DNA of 64,000 nucleotides from an uncultured SAR86 cluster bacterium (GTDB taxonomy: Bacteria; Pseudomonadota; Gammaproteobacteria; Magnimaribacterales; AG-339-G14), in NCBI GenBank assembly GCA_902523885.1, contig CABZAV010000002.1:192923-256922 (forward strand). The letters are read 5' to 3'. The translations under genes were made by a program, and so were the position numbers. Numbering within the stretch: the stretch's first letter is position 1; each line of letters starts with the position of its first letter. This document shows, one piece after another, positions 8,390 to 17,883 of the stretch. Under the pieces are notes generated by a model that worked only from the letters and a program-made list of their open reading frames with translations, made no database searches and was not told the origin of the DNA.

Positions 8390-9493
8390 CTAAAGCGCCT
8401 TTTTATATTCTTCTAAAACTTTGATAAAAGCATCCATTTCGTCCTCTAATCCTATAGAAACTCTTAAATGCTGAGGCATTTCATAAACTTTTAGCGAGCG
8501 CAAAATAATCCCTTTTCGTAAAAAGAAATCAAAGCTTGAATCTGAATCCATTTGTGAATCAAAACTTATAAAATTACCAAAGGATTCAATGTATTTAAAA
8601 TCAAGTGCATCGAAAGCTTTTTTTACCTTTTCCATTCCAGATTTATTAATTTCTATCGACTGAGCTATGTGCTCGTTATCGGCAATAGCCTCAACTCCGG
8701 CTGCAAGAGCTAAAGAATTAGCATTAAAAGGTTGTCTTACTCGATTTAAAAATTCAGCTATCTCCTCTGAGCTTACTCCGTAACCAAGTCTTAGAGCAGC
8801 TAAGCCATGAGCTTTTGAAAAGCTTCTTGATACAATCAAGTTTTTATATTTTTTAATTAAATCGAAAGAAATTTTATATTTGTCTTCTTCTATATATTCA
8901 AAATAAGCTTGGTCAACAAATACGGCTATATTAGAAGGAATTTCCTCCAAAAATTCTTCTATATCATTAGACTCTAATATTGTTCCAGTAGGGTTATTTG
9001 GAGTCGCTAAAAAAATCACTTTAGTATTTCCATCAATGAGATCTTTCATTAAGGACAAATCGTGACCCCAATCTTTAGCTTTCGCTTTTATTGCTTTTGC
9101 TCCAGTAGATTTAATTGCCAAAGGGTAAATAGCAAAACCATATTGAGAATAGATCGCATTATCTCCTTCAGAAAGAAAACACTTTGAGACAAATTCAATT
9201 AAATCATTAGAACCGTTTCCAATAGTAATCATTGACGTTTTGATTCCTTCTATCTGAGAAATAACTTCTTTGAAAGATGTTGCATTGCCATCTGGGTATC
9301 TATTTAGATCTTTATTTTGGAAAATAACTTTCAGAGCCTTTGGGCTGATTCCTAGCGGATTTTCGTTGCTAGCTAACTTTATTATGTTCTGTAACCCAAG
9401 TTCTTTTTTAGTTTCCTCTATTGGCTTACCTGGTTCATATGGTTTTAAAGCTAAAATGCCTTTGTTTGCCCTATCCAGAAGAGAATCAGACAT
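8390..9493 (-). CDS. hisC: Histidinol-phosphate / aromatic aminotransferase
   Basis: PLP-dependent fold-type I aminotransferase. The Schiff-base lysine is in SRSFSKAHGLAALRLGYG near residue 220; ASNENPLGISPKA and ATPNNPTGT are the other HisC signatures. In this operon position, between pheA and tyrA, the homologue in pseudomonads is HisC2, which can serve both histidinol phosphate and aromatic keto acids. A role in Phe/Tyr synthesis is therefore likely, with histidine synthesis possible. The ORF track starts at a TTG (9496); the adjacent ATG at 9493 (MSDSLLDRANKG) is preferred and overlaps the pheA stop by one base (TGATG), giving 367 aa. Confidence 0.93.
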   Translation of the reverse strand: MSDSLLDRANKGILALKPYEPGKPIEETKKELGLQNIIKLASNENPLGISPKALKVIFQNKDLNRYPDGNATSFKEVISQIEGIKTSMITIGNGSNDLIEFVSKCFLSEGDNAIYSQYGFAIYPLAIKSTGAKAIKAKAKDWGHDLSLMKDLIDGNTKVIFLATPNNPTGTILESNDIEEFLEEIPSNIAVFVDQAYFEYIEEDKYKISFDLIKKYKNLIVSRSFSKAHGLAALRLGYGVSSEEIAEFLNRVRQPFNANSLALAAGVEAIADNEHIAQSIEINKSGMEKVKKAFDALDFKYIESFGNFISFDSQMDSDSSFDFFLRKGIILRSLKVYEMPQHLRVSIGLEDEMDAFIKVLEEYKKAL

Positions 9494-10581
9494 CAAATTG
9501 ACTTAGGATATGAACCTAAAAGTTTTAGGGTTTGCGTAACAGATGATAGTTTTTTCACGAGATTTTTTACTTTGATGTCTTCTATGTGACCTTCAAAATC
9601 AAGAAAAAAAGAATATTGCCATTTATCTGATTTATTTGGTCTTGATTGTATGTGAGATAAATTAATTTTATTTGACTCAAAAACTTTAAGAACTTTAGAT
9701 AAAGCCCCGGGTTTGTTGTCTAGAGATATCAAGATAGATGTTTTATCTTTTCCACTTTTTTTTGCATTTATTTTGCCGATAATGAGAAATCTAGTCGTGT
9801 TATTTTTTTGATCTTCTATATTTTTTCTTAAAACATTTAATTTAAATTCATTTGCATTCGATGCATGAGCGATTGCCGCAACATTATTTGATTTTTTTGC
9901 TTTTTCTATTGCTATTCCACTGCTTTCAACGGAAATTAATTCAGCATTTGGGATTTTTCTGTTTAACCAAAGCCTGCATTGAGAAAGAGCTTGCTCATGT
10001 CCACATACCAAGTAAATATTCTGCAATTTCTTTGATTTACTCAAAAGAGCATGTTCAATAGATAATTCTAACTCTCCACAAATGGTCAATTCTTCACTTT
10101 GAAGGCAATCTAAAGTTTGATTAACAGAGCCCTCTGAAGAATTTTCTACTGGAACAATTCCAAAACAGTTTTCTTCATTAATTTTTAAAAAAATTTGATT
10201 TATATCAGAACAAGAAGTTCTTTTTGCAGATTGGCCGAAATGATCTATTGCAGCGAGTTCGGAATATGTACCCTTAGGTCCCAAAAAAAATATTTCTATT
10301 TTTTTTTCTAACGAAAAACATGCTGAAATAATCTCTCTGTAAATATTTTTTATATGATTTTTATTTAGTTTGCTCTTATTTTCTGAAATTAAAGCATTAA
10401 TTATTTGAGCTTCTCTCTCCGGTTTATAATATGACTGATCACCAATTTCTTTTTTACTTTCTCCTGCGGCTATAACTAAATCTACTCTTTTAGAAAGAGA
10501 TCTCAAAATAGATTTATCAACCGCATCAATTTGTTTTCTAATAAGATTTAAATTTACTTTCTTTATTTTCTTTTTAACCAT
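9493..10581 (-). CDS. pheA: Bifunctional chorismate mutase / prephenate dehydratase
   Basis: Converts chorismate to prephenate and on to phenylpyruvate for phenylalanine. Three domains are visible: an AroQ-type chorismate mutase (residues about 8-92, LIRKQIDAVDKSILRSLSKR), prephenate dehydratase (about 97-270, FLGPKGTYSE, VPVENSSEGSV, NNTTRFLIIG with the catalytic TRF) and a C-terminal ACT domain (about 283-360, NKPGALSKVLKVF, NLSHIQSRP). GALSK and ESRP-like elements are the phenylalanine-binding parts, so feedback inhibition by Phe is likely. The N-terminus overlaps serC by 8 nt. It supplies the substrate of the tyrA product encoded downstream. Confidence 0.96.
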   Translation of the reverse strand: MVKKKIKKVNLNLIRKQIDAVDKSILRSLSKRVDLVIAAGESKKEIGDQSYYKPEREAQIINALISENKSKLNKNHIKNIYREIISACFSLEKKIEIFFLGPKGTYSELAAIDHFGQSAKRTSCSDINQIFLKINEENCFGIVPVENSSEGSVNQTLDCLQSEELTICGELELSIEHALLSKSKKLQNIYLVCGHEQALSQCRLWLNRKIPNAELISVESSGIAIEKAKKSNNVAAIAHASNANEFKLNVLRKNIEDQKNNTTRFLIIGKINAKKSGKDKTSILISLDNKPGALSKVLKVFESNKINLSHIQSRPNKSDKWQYSFFLDFEGHIEDIKVKNLVKKLSSVTQTLKLLGSYPKSI

Positions 10582-11656
10582 TTTTTTCAGAGAAAAGTTT
10601 CATGAAATCAATTAATGCATCTACAGCTTCTTCACTTACGCCATTGTAAATGCTTGCCCTCATACCGCCGACAGATCTATGGCCAGCGAGATTCAAAAGT
10701 CCAGCTTTTTCAGATTCAGATAGAAACTTAGAATTTAATGAATCATCTTTTAGTAAAAAAGGAACGTTCATGATTGATCTAGAGTTTTTATGAACATCAT
10801 TAAAATAAAATTCATTCTCATCAATAAATGAATAAAGCTTGTTAGATTTTGACTCATTCACTTTTTTTTGGTTCGCTAATCCACCGTTTTTCTTCAACCA
10901 TTTGAAAACTTTTCCTGATAAATACCATGCGAATGTTGGTGGGGTGTTATACATAGAATCCGAATCTGCGTAAGTCTTATAGTTCATCATAGCTGGCAGG
11001 TGAGCATGATCTACTAATAATTCTTTTTTAATAATAATGATGGCAAGTCCTGCAGGCCCAATATTTTTTTGAGCTCCAGCATAAATCAAGCCAAATTTAG
11101 AAATGTCCAAAGGTTCAGAAAGAATACAGGAAGAACAATCAGCTACTATATTTGATGCAGGCAAGTTATCAAGGTCTCTCAAACAAACCCCATCAATAGT
11201 CTCGTTCATTACTAAGTGCAAATAATCAGATTTCTCATTTAAATTCCAACTATCAGGATCAGGATATTTTTTATATGAAATATCGGCTGATGAAGCTGCG
11301 ATGTTTACATTTCCATATTTTTTTGCCTCTTTTATTGCTTTGATAGACCATTGCCCTACATCTAAATAGTCACACGATGAATTAGAATTGGCTAGTAAAT
11401 TCATCGGCACCATTGAAAATTGTAATGAGGCTCCTCCTTGAATAAACAATACCTCGTAATTGTCATTTACATCTAAAAGATCTATTAAATCTTGTTTAGC
11501 AGTTTCTGCAATTTCTACAAATTCTTTACTTCTATGGCTCATTTCCATAGTAGAAAGACCATAACCCTGAAAATCCAGTATTTCATCTTTCAAATCATTT
11601 AGCACATCAGTAGGAAGGGCCGAGGGACCTGCACAAAAATTGTATTTTCTAGACAT
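10574..11656 (-). CDS. serC: Phosphoserine aminotransferase
   Basis: PLP enzyme that makes O-phosphoserine from 3-phosphohydroxypyruvate (serine synthesis) and also acts in PLP synthesis. The N-terminus NFCAGPSALP and the PLP lysine in AGAQKNIGPAGLAI near residue 197 are diagnostic, and the C-terminal GHRSVGGMRASIYNG binds substrate phosphate. Length 360 aa is normal. It begins 14 nt after the gyrA stop and overlaps pheA, as in the pseudomonad gyrA-serC-pheA order. Confidence 0.97.
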   Translation of the reverse strand: MSRKYNFCAGPSALPTDVLNDLKDEILDFQGYGLSTMEMSHRSKEFVEIAETAKQDLIDLLDVNDNYEVLFIQGGASLQFSMVPMNLLANSNSSCDYLDVGQWSIKAIKEAKKYGNVNIAASSADISYKKYPDPDSWNLNEKSDYLHLVMNETIDGVCLRDLDNLPASNIVADCSSCILSEPLDISKFGLIYAGAQKNIGPAGLAIIIIKKELLVDHAHLPAMMNYKTYADSDSMYNTPPTFAWYLSGKVFKWLKKNGGLANQKKVNESKSNKLYSFIDENEFYFNDVHKNSRSIMNVPFLLKDDSLNSKFLSESEKAGLLNLAGHRSVGGMRASIYNGVSEEAVDALIDFMKLFSEKNG

Positions 11657-11670
11657 TTTTTATATTTTTC

Positions 11671-14196
11671 CTAATCATTTTCTAATGCTAAAGCCATACC
11701 ATTTAATTTCTCATTAGCTTTTAATTTTATAACCCTAACTCCTTGGGTATTTCTTCCTATCACACTTATTTCAGAAACCTTTGTTCTTACTAAAGTGCCT
11801 TTGTCTGAAATCAAAATTACTTGATCTTCATCCGAAACTTGATTGGCAGAAATTAACTTGCCGTTTCTTTCAGATAGCTGCATTGCAATAACTCCTTTGG
11901 CGCCCCTTTTTGTTTTTCTAAAGTCTTCTACTTTGGAACGTTTTCCGTAGCCATTTTCTGAAACAGTTAAAATTTCATTATCTTTATTAGGCATTATCAA
12001 AGCAATGACTGATTGATTTTCTTCTAAAGTAATTCCTTTCACTCCCCTTGTATCCCTTCCCATTGGCCTAGCGTCTTTTTCATTGAAGTAAACAGCTTTT
12101 CCCGCATCACTAATCAACATCAAACTACTTGAACCATCAGTGATTGCTGTTCCAACTAACTCATCGGAATTATCTAATTTAATCGCTCTTTTCCCTGATT
12201 TTCTAGGTAATTTAAAATCGATAATTGGAGTTTTTTTAACTACTCCATTTTTAGTTGCCATAAAAACATAGCCTTCGGAATCAAAAGTTTCCACATTAAG
12301 GAGACTTGTTATTCTTTCAGATTCATCGAGTTGAATTAAATTTACTAAAGGCCTGCCTTTAGCAACGCGAGATGCTTGAGGTATTTCATAAACTTTCAGC
12401 CAATAAACTTTTCCTAGATTTGAAAAACACAGCAGAGTCCTGTGAGTGTTAGCAACAATTAATTGCTCGACAAAGTCATCTTCCTTAACCGATGCTGCTG
12501 CTTTTCCTACTCCCCCTCTTCTCTGAGATTGATAAACTTCTAAAGGTTGTGTCTTCGCATAGCCTGCATGAGAGATGGTTACCACCATATCTTCGGGCTT
12601 GATTAAGTCTTCAGTCGATAAATCAAGTCTTTTCTCTATTGGTGTTTTTCTCTCATCGCCATACAAATCTCTAATTTCAATAAGTTCTTCTTTGATTACA
12701 CGTTTCAATTCAGAGGGATCATCTAAGATTTTCTGCAGAAGTTTTATTTCACCCAAAATTTCTTCATATTCCTTTACAAGATTATCCTGTTCTAAACCGG
12801 TTAATTTTTGCAGTCTTAAATCTAAAATGGCCTGAGCTTGGACCGGTGATAATTTATATGATGATCCGGAAAGGCCAAAATCCTTACTCAAAGACTCTGG
12901 TCTTGTGGTTATTTCCCCAGCATTTTTTATTAGTTTTGAGACAACTCCCGCTTTCCATTTTTTTGAAAGAAGTTTTTCTTTGGCAACCTGAGGATCTTTC
13001 GATTTTTTTATTAAATCTATCACTTGATCAATATTAGCCAAAGAAACTGCCAGGCCTTCAAGAATGTGACCTCTATCTTTTGCCTTATTCAGTTCAAATT
13101 CTGTTCTTCTAGAAACGACAGTTCTTCTATGAGAAATAAAAATTTCTAGAAGTTCTTTTAAGTTAAGAAGCTTAGGAGTTTTATTAACGAGAGCGACATT
13201 ATTAACTCCAAAGGCGCTTTCTAACGGTGTTAAAGAATACAAATTATTAAGAATTACTTCTGGATTCTGTCCAGATCTTATTTCTATAACAATTCTCACT
13301 CCTTCTTTATCCGATTCATCCCTTATCTCGGACATGCCGTCAACTTTTTTGTCTCTAGCTAGTTGGGCTATTTTTTCAACTAATCTAGCCTTATTTTGTT
13401 GATAAGGTATTTCAGAAATTATTATTTTTGATTTTTCTTTAGAATCAGTTTCAATTTCCGCTTTTGCCCTTAGGACTATCCTTCCTTTCCCTGTTTTTGC
13501 GGCTTCAATTAGTCCCGAAGAACCATTTAATATTCCTCCAGTAGGAAAATCTGGTCCAGGAATTATTTTTATTAATTCATCAAATTCAATATTGGGATTT
13601 TCTAACAGAGCAAGACTTGCATTAATTGATTCCGTTAAATTATGAGGCAGCATGTTAGTAGCCATACCTACCGCAATTCCTGCAGAACCATTTACTAGTA
13701 AATTTGGTATTTTGGTAGGTAATACGTCTGGAATAAATTCCGTGCCATCGTAATTTTCAACAAAATCTACTGTATTTTTATTTAAATCGGCTAAAAGTTC
13801 TTGAGTGATTTTAGCCATTCTTACTTCCGTATATCTCATTGCGGCTGCACCGTCTCCGTCCATTGAACCAAAATTACCTTGGCCATCGACCAGCGGGTAT
13901 CTCAATGCAAAATCTTGGGCCATTCTGACTATTGTTTCGTAAACTGCTCCATCGCCATGAGGGTGATATTTACCAATTACATCTCCTACAATCCTTGCAG
14001 ATTTTTTATGCGCTAAATTCCAGTTATTGTTTAAAACTTCCATTGCAAATAAAGTCCTTCTATGAACGGGCTTCAAACCATCCCTTGCGTCCGGTAAAGC
14101 CCTTCCCACTATTACGCTCATAGCGTATTCCATGTAAGAATTTTTAAGCTCTTCTTCTATATTTATAGGAATTATTTCTTTAGCTATGTCGTCCAT
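11671..14196 (-). CDS. gyrA: DNA gyrase subunit A
   Basis: Breakage-reunion subunit of gyrase, which introduces negative supercoils with GyrB. Winged-helix region near residues 30-125 with the catalytic Tyr122 in [10 protein letters not shown]; coiled-coil gate in the middle; C-terminal beta-pinwheel with the GyrA box QRRGGVGK near residue 555, which marks gyrase rather than topoisomerase IV. Length 841 aa is on the short side of normal. Numbering matches E. coli through this region, and the quinolone-binding positions are Gly83 (instead of Ser) and Glu87 (instead of Asp) in [13 protein letters not shown]. It is the first gene of the long minus-strand run and has its own upstream promoter candidate. 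Confidence 0.98.
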   Translation of the reverse strand: MDDIAKEIIPINIEEELKNSYMEYAMSVIVGRALPDARDGLKPVHRRTLFAMEVLNNNWNLAHKKSARIVGDVIGKYHPHGDGAVYETIVRMAQDFALRYPLVDGQGNFGSMDGDGAAAMRYTEVRMAKITQELLADLNKNTVDFVENYDGTEFIPDVLPTKIPNLLVNGSAGIAVGMATNMLPHNLTESINASLALLENPNIEFDELIKIIPGPDFPTGGILNGSSGLIEAAKTGKGRIVLRAKAEIETDSKEKSKIIISEIPYQQNKARLVEKIAQLARDKKVDGMSEIRDESDKEGVRIVIEIRSGQNPEVILNNLYSLTPLESAFGVNNVALVNKTPKLLNLKELLEIFISHRRTVVSRRTEFELNKAKDRGHILEGLAVSLANIDQVIDLIKKSKDPQVAKEKLLSKKWKAGVVSKLIKNAGEITTRPESLSKDFGLSGSSYKLSPVQAQAILDLRLQKLTGLEQDNLVKEYEEILGEIKLLQKILDDPSELKRVIKEELIEIRDLYGDERKTPIEKRLDLSTEDLIKPEDMVVTISHAGYAKTQPLEVYQSQRRGGVGKAAASVKEDDFVEQLIVANTHRTLLCFSNLGKVYWLKVYEIPQASRVAKGRPLVNLIQLDESERITSLLNVETFDSEGYVFMATKNGVVKKTPIIDFKLPRKSGKRAIKLDNSDELVGTAITDGSSSLMLISDAGKAVYFNEKDARPMGRDTRGVKGITLEENQSVIALIMPNKDNEILTVSENGYGKRSKVEDFRKTKRGAKGVIAMQLSERNGKLISANQVSDEDQVILISDKGTLVRTKVSEISVIGRNTQGVRVIKLKANEKLNGMALALEND

Positions 14197-14264
14197 AAAA
14201 TGAGGAATTTTTAATAAAAAACATTAAAGTTTTATTTAAAAATGTATGCAATTTCAAAGCCTAA

Positions 14265-14273
14265 ATTATACCA
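14265..14273 (-). promoter_or_regulatory. Extended -10 promoter candidate for gyrA
   Basis: On the minus strand the 112-bp gap upstream of gyrA contains TGGTATAAT, a perfect -10 hexamer with the TGn extension. The sequence about 17 bp upstream (GCCTTT) is a poor -35, which is usual when the extended -10 is present. The leader would be about 60 nt. This is the only good promoter-like sequence ahead of the 13-gene run, so it may drive much of it. Confidence 0.5.
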
Positions 14274-14308
14274 TCTAGCGGCATAATAAAGGCTTTAAAT
14301 TATCTAAT

Positions 14309-15718
14309 TTAAGACTTAAATTCAGAGACTAAAGTGGAAATTGATTCTTTAGCATCTCCAAATAACATCCTAGAATTTTCTTTTAGAAAAAGAGGGTTGT
14401 CTATTCCAGCAAACCCTGAAGCCATAGATCTTTTAAGGATAAAAACGGTTTTAGCTCTATCTGCTTCTATGACTGGCATACCATAAATTGGGCTACCCTC
14501 ATTTTCTCTGGCATCGGGATTAACAACATCATTTGCTCCAATAACAACGCAAACATCTACAGTATCCATAATTGGATTCACATCATCCGGCTCAACTAAT
14601 AAATCATAAGAAACGTTCGCTTCAGCTAATAGAACATTCATATGCCCAGGCATTCGTCCTGCAACAGGATGAATACCATAATTTACTTCGCATCCATTTT
14701 CTTCTAATAGTTCTCCTAATTCTCTTACACTGTGTTGAGCTTGAGACACTGCCATCCCATAACCAGGAACAAATAAAACAGAATTCGCTGCCTCTAGAAT
14801 TAAATATGCATCTGAAGCATTAATTGGCTTAACTTCCCCTTGTATTTCTCCAGATTTGTTTCCTTCTGATGAAGAAACAGCTCCAAAGCCTCCAAAAAGA
14901 ACGTTCATTAAAGATCTATTCATGGCTTTGCACATTATGTTTGTAAGTATCAAGCCACTAGCACCAACTAATGAACCAGCCACAATCAAAACATTATTAT
15001 TGATTACAAAACCAGCAGCAGCAGCAGCTACACCTGAATAACTATTTAATAAAGCTATAATTACAGGCATGTCAGCACCGCCAATAGGAGCTGTCAGTAA
15101 AACTCCCAATATTAAAGCGCTAATGATTAGGGAAACTAAAAGATAGAATCTTGAGATTCCTAGAAGACCACTATCTATAACAATTTCGATTCCTAATATA
15201 AAAGACAAAACAATAAAAATGGTTAGAACTGTTCTCTGACCAAAATATAGAAAGGGTTTGCCGTTAATAATTTCAGATAACTTTCCAAAAGCTAACAAAC
15301 TACCAGTAAAAGTAACTCCACCGATTAAAACGGTAAAAAAAACAGCTGTGAGAGCAATTGCATTCAATGCAGAAGTTATATTTAAAAATTCTGCTGAGCC
15401 CACAAGCAAACTAGCTATTCCACCAAAACCGTTAAACAATGCTACTAATTCAGGCATAGTAGTCATTTTTACAAAGGACGCAGCTGAAGCCCCTACAATT
15501 GCGCCAGCAATAAGTGCTATAGTAAGCCACTGATAAGAAATTATATTGTTACCCATTAAGGTTACAATAATTGCTAGGAGCATTCCTAGGGCAGATATTA
15601 AATTACCTCTCTGCGCCGTTTCGGGAGAACTGAGCATTTTTAATCCAAAAATAAATAAGATTGAAGCCAATATATAAGATAGGTTTACGAAAAGTTCCGA
15701 CTGAAAAAACATATTCAT
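14309..15718 (-). CDS. pntB: NAD(P) transhydrogenase subunit beta
   Basis: Membrane and NADP(H)-binding subunit of the proton-translocating transhydrogenase, which uses the proton gradient to reduce NADP+ with NADH. About nine hydrophobic helices occupy residues 8-265. The soluble domain III follows, with GYGMAVSQAQH, GIHPVAGRMPGHMN and VIGANDVVNPDAREN, the NADP-binding loops. Length 469 aa is standard. It overlaps the preceding pntA2 by four nt (ATGA), so the three subunits are translationally coupled. It supplies NADPH for biosynthesis. Confidence 0.97.
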   Translation of the reverse strand: MNMFFQSELFVNLSYILASILFIFGLKMLSSPETAQRGNLISALGMLLAIIVTLMGNNIISYQWLTIALIAGAIVGASAASFVKMTTMPELVALFNGFGGIASLLVGSAEFLNITSALNAIALTAVFFTVLIGGVTFTGSLLAFGKLSEIINGKPFLYFGQRTVLTIFIVLSFILGIEIVIDSGLLGISRFYLLVSLIISALILGVLLTAPIGGADMPVIIALLNSYSGVAAAAAGFVINNNVLIVAGSLVGASGLILTNIMCKAMNRSLMNVLFGGFGAVSSSEGNKSGEIQGEVKPINASDAYLILEAANSVLFVPGYGMAVSQAQHSVRELGELLEENGCEVNYGIHPVAGRMPGHMNVLLAEANVSYDLLVEPDDVNPIMDTVDVCVVIGANDVVNPDARENEGSPIYGMPVIEADRAKTVFILKRSMASGFAGIDNPLFLKENSRMLFGDAKESISTLVSEFKS

Positions 15719-15996
15719 TTCTTTTTAAACATCCCTAGCATTCTATTTGTCACTAAATAGCCACCCACAACATTTATAGTTGCAAAAAAAACCGCTCCCG
15801 TACCTAGAATCGTAGTCAAAAGAACGCTATCAGAGCCTGACGAAAGAATTGCACCTACGATAGTTATTCCTGATATTGCATTTGCCCCTGACATTAAAGG
15901 CGTATGAAGAGTAGATGGAACTTTATTAATTAATTCAAAGCCTAAAAATATCGCTAAGATCAAAACAAACAATAACATTATGAAAAGACTATCCAT
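15715..15996 (-). CDS. pntA2: NAD(P) transhydrogenase alpha subunit, membrane part (PntA2)
   Basis: Small membrane protein of 93 aa that corresponds to the C-terminal transmembrane section of E. coli PntA. Three or so helices are visible: FIMLLFVLILAIFLGFELI, then ISGITIVGAILSSG, then ILGTGAVFFATINVVGGYLV. The segment STLHTPLMSGANAISGI is characteristic of this domain. It is separated from the NAD-binding part by overlapping stop and start codons (TGATG), giving the three-polypeptide arrangement known from Rhodospirillum rubrum. With PntB it forms the proton channel. Confidence 0.93.
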   Translation of the reverse strand: MDSLFIMLLFVLILAIFLGFELINKVPSTLHTPLMSGANAISGITIVGAILSSGSDSVLLTTILGTGAVFFATINVVGGYLVTNRMLGMFKKK

Positions 15997-17123
15997 CAGC
16001 TATACCTCTCTTTTACTATGGAGTTTACAAATTCTCCTTTATGCGTGACAAGACATCCAGATAATATATCGTCGCTTGTTGTAATTTCTAATATGGAATT
16101 TTTTTGATCCCAAAATTCATCAATAAGATTAAATATATTTGCAGAATAAACTTGGCTAGCATGTACAGCAACCTCTCCAGGAAGATTTGTATTACCTACA
16201 ATAGTTATACCGTTTAAATCTACATTTTCATTTGGTTTTGAACCCTCTACATTCCCACCAGTTCCAACAGCCATATCAATGATTACGCTACCAGGATTCA
16301 TGTCTTCTATCATCTCTGAAGTGATAATGATGGGGGCTTTTCGCCCAAAAACTTGAGCAGTCGTAATTATTACATCAGAGTTTGAGCATGCTTTTTTCAT
16401 CCCAGCTCTTTGAAGATCTAACTGTTCAGCTGTTAATTCCTTTGCGTAACCTTGAGACGTTTCTTCAGTTTCTCCAATATCAATTTTGACAAATCTTGCA
16501 CCTAAAGATTTTACTTGCTCTTCAACAACTGGCCTAGTATCAAAAGCTTCAACTTTAGCGCCTAGTCTTTTCGCTGTTGCAATTGCTTGAAGGCCAGCCA
16601 CACCTACCCCAACAACAAAAACTTTGGAAGGTGAAATTGTTCCAGCTGCCGTCATCATCATAGGAAAAGACTTGGAAAGAATATTAGAAGCTATTAAAAC
16701 TGCCGCATACCCACCTAAATTAGCTTGCGAACTTAGTGCGTCCATTTTTTGAGCTCGAGTAGTTCTTGGAATCAATTCCATGCTGATTGAAGAAATTTTC
16801 TTTGCTTTTAAGTCTTCAACTAACTCTTTATCGTTAAAAGGATCCAAAAAACTGACAATAAGAGAATTTTCTTTTACATCAATTAAATCCTCCCCAGATA
16901 ATTTATTTACAGAACAAATAATATTTCCTTCTTTAAGACCTTTTTTTCGATCTACTATTTCAGCGCCAAGTTCTTTATAAATTTCATCTTTGAATCCGAG
17001 ATGCAAACCAATACTTGTTTGCACAGAAACTTTTAAACCATTGTCTAAATATTTTTTTAAAAAATCAGGAGTGATTGAAATTCTTGTCTCTGAATCTAGC
17101 TCTTTAGGAAAAAAAATTTTCAT
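15996..17123 (-). CDS. pntA1: NAD(P) transhydrogenase alpha subunit, NAD-binding part (PntA1)
   Basis: Soluble NAD(H)-binding domain I of transhydrogenase, related to alanine dehydrogenase. The nucleotide fold is shown by VFVVGVGVAGLQAIATAKRL followed by the acidic strand end VEAFDTRP near residue 195. The mobile-loop region VIIDMAVGTGGNVEGSKPNE is typical. Length 375 aa matches stand-alone PntAA proteins; there is no membrane segment. It is the first gene of a pntA1-pntA2-pntB operon and lies divergent from ubiG with 64 bp between their starts. Confidence 0.95.
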   Translation of the reverse strand: MKIFFPKELDSETRISITPDFLKKYLDNGLKVSVQTSIGLHLGFKDEIYKELGAEIVDRKKGLKEGNIICSVNKLSGEDLIDVKENSLIVSFLDPFNDKELVEDLKAKKISSISMELIPRTTRAQKMDALSSQANLGGYAAVLIASNILSKSFPMMMTAAGTISPSKVFVVGVGVAGLQAIATAKRLGAKVEAFDTRPVVEEQVKSLGARFVKIDIGETEETSQGYAKELTAEQLDLQRAGMKKACSNSDVIITTAQVFGRKAPIIITSEMIEDMNPGSVIIDMAVGTGGNVEGSKPNENVDLNGITIVGNTNLPGEVAVHASQVYSANIFNLIDEFWDQKNSILEITTSDDILSGCLVTHKGEFVNSIVKERYS

Positions 17124-17148
17124 ATGAATATAAATTTACTTAATTTTA

Positions 17149-17178
17149 ATGACAAAAAACTATTAAATCTAACATAAT
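17149..17178 (+). promoter_or_regulatory. Promoter candidate for ubiG, near-leaderless transcript
   Basis: ATGACA (5 of 6 matches to the -35 consensus), an 18-bp spacer and CATAAT (5 of 6 to the -10 consensus) lie in the 64-bp pntA1/ubiG gap. A start about 7 bp downstream of the -10 leaves only two to four nt before the ubiG ATG. No Shine-Dalgarno sequence precedes that ATG, which is consistent with leaderless translation. Confidence 0.45.
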
Positions 17179-17187
17179 GCTTCTGTA

Positions 17188-17883
17188 ATGAATATCGATC
17201 CATCGGAAAAAGAAAAATTTAACAAAATTGCTGAGGAGTGGTGGGATCCCAATGGAAAATTTGCCCCGCTACATATTATCAACCCTTTGAGATCTAATTA
17301 TGTTTCTGAAAAAGTTGATTTAAAAAATAAAAATGTAATTGATGTCGCTTGTGGCGGTGGATTGCTGGTAGAAGCTTTACATAATTTTGGGGCTAACGTT
17401 ACCGGCATCGACATATCTGATGTTGCGATTAATACAGCAAAAATTCATGCAAAAAAAACCAATTGCGATGTAACCTACATCAATGGTGAAGCCGAAGAGC
17501 TGTTACCAGAAAAAAAAGAAGCGTTTGATGTAGTAACCTGCTTAGAAGCAATTGAGCATGTTCCAGACCCACAACAATTAGTGAAAACTTGTTCTGATTT
17601 GTGCAAACCTGGTGGAACGATAGTTTTTTCAACAATTAACAGAAATCCAAAATCTTTTCTTTTCGCAATCATTGGGGCGGAATATATATTAAATCTTTTG
17701 CCTAAAGGCACTCATGAGTTCAAGAAATTTATCAAACCTTCCGAACTTTCAAATATGATGAGAAATTCGAATTTAGAGGTAAAGGAAATTATAGGGATGA
17801 GTTATAACCCTCTTACTAAGAAATATTGGCTTGGAAAAGACGTAGACGTAAACTACTTAATCCATGCAGAAAAATCTAAATAA
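17188..17883 (+). CDS. ubiG: UbiG, ubiquinone O-methyltransferase
   Basis: SAM-dependent enzyme that carries out both O-methylations in ubiquinone synthesis. The N-terminal KFNKIAEEWWDPNGKFAPLH is characteristic of UbiG/Coq3. The SAM motif is NVIDVACGGGLLVEAL near residues 50-65, and post-motif segments CLEAIEHVPDP and KPGGTIVFSTINRN follow. Length 231 aa is normal. Its neighbours, gyrA to one side and a HAD phosphatase downstream, reproduce the pseudomonad order gyrA ... ubiG-mupP. The downstream gene overlaps its 3' end by 20 nt. Confidence 0.96.
   Translation: MNIDPSEKEKFNKIAEEWWDPNGKFAPLHIINPLRSNYVSEKVDLKNKNVIDVACGGGLLVEALHNFGANVTGIDISDVAINTAKIHAKKTNCDVTYINGEAEELLPEKKEAFDVVTCLEAIEHVPDPQQLVKTCSDLCKPGGTIVFSTINRNPKSFLFAIIGAEYILNLLPKGTHEFKKFIKPSELSNMMRNSNLEVKEIIGMSYNPLTKKYWLGKDVDVNYLIHAEKSK

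Noticed and set aside
14256-14296. AAAGCC ... GGCTTT inverted repeat after pntB as a terminator
   Set aside because: The stem is only 6 bp with a loop of nearly 30 nt and there is no proper T tract. It also contains the gyrA promoter candidate.
17129-17159. TTGTCA-17-TATATT on the minus strand upstream of pntA1 as a promoter
   Set aside because: The elements match consensus well, but the -10 box ends only 3 nt before the pntA1 ATG, so the transcript would start inside the gene. The pntA1 start itself is firmly fixed by the family N-terminus.
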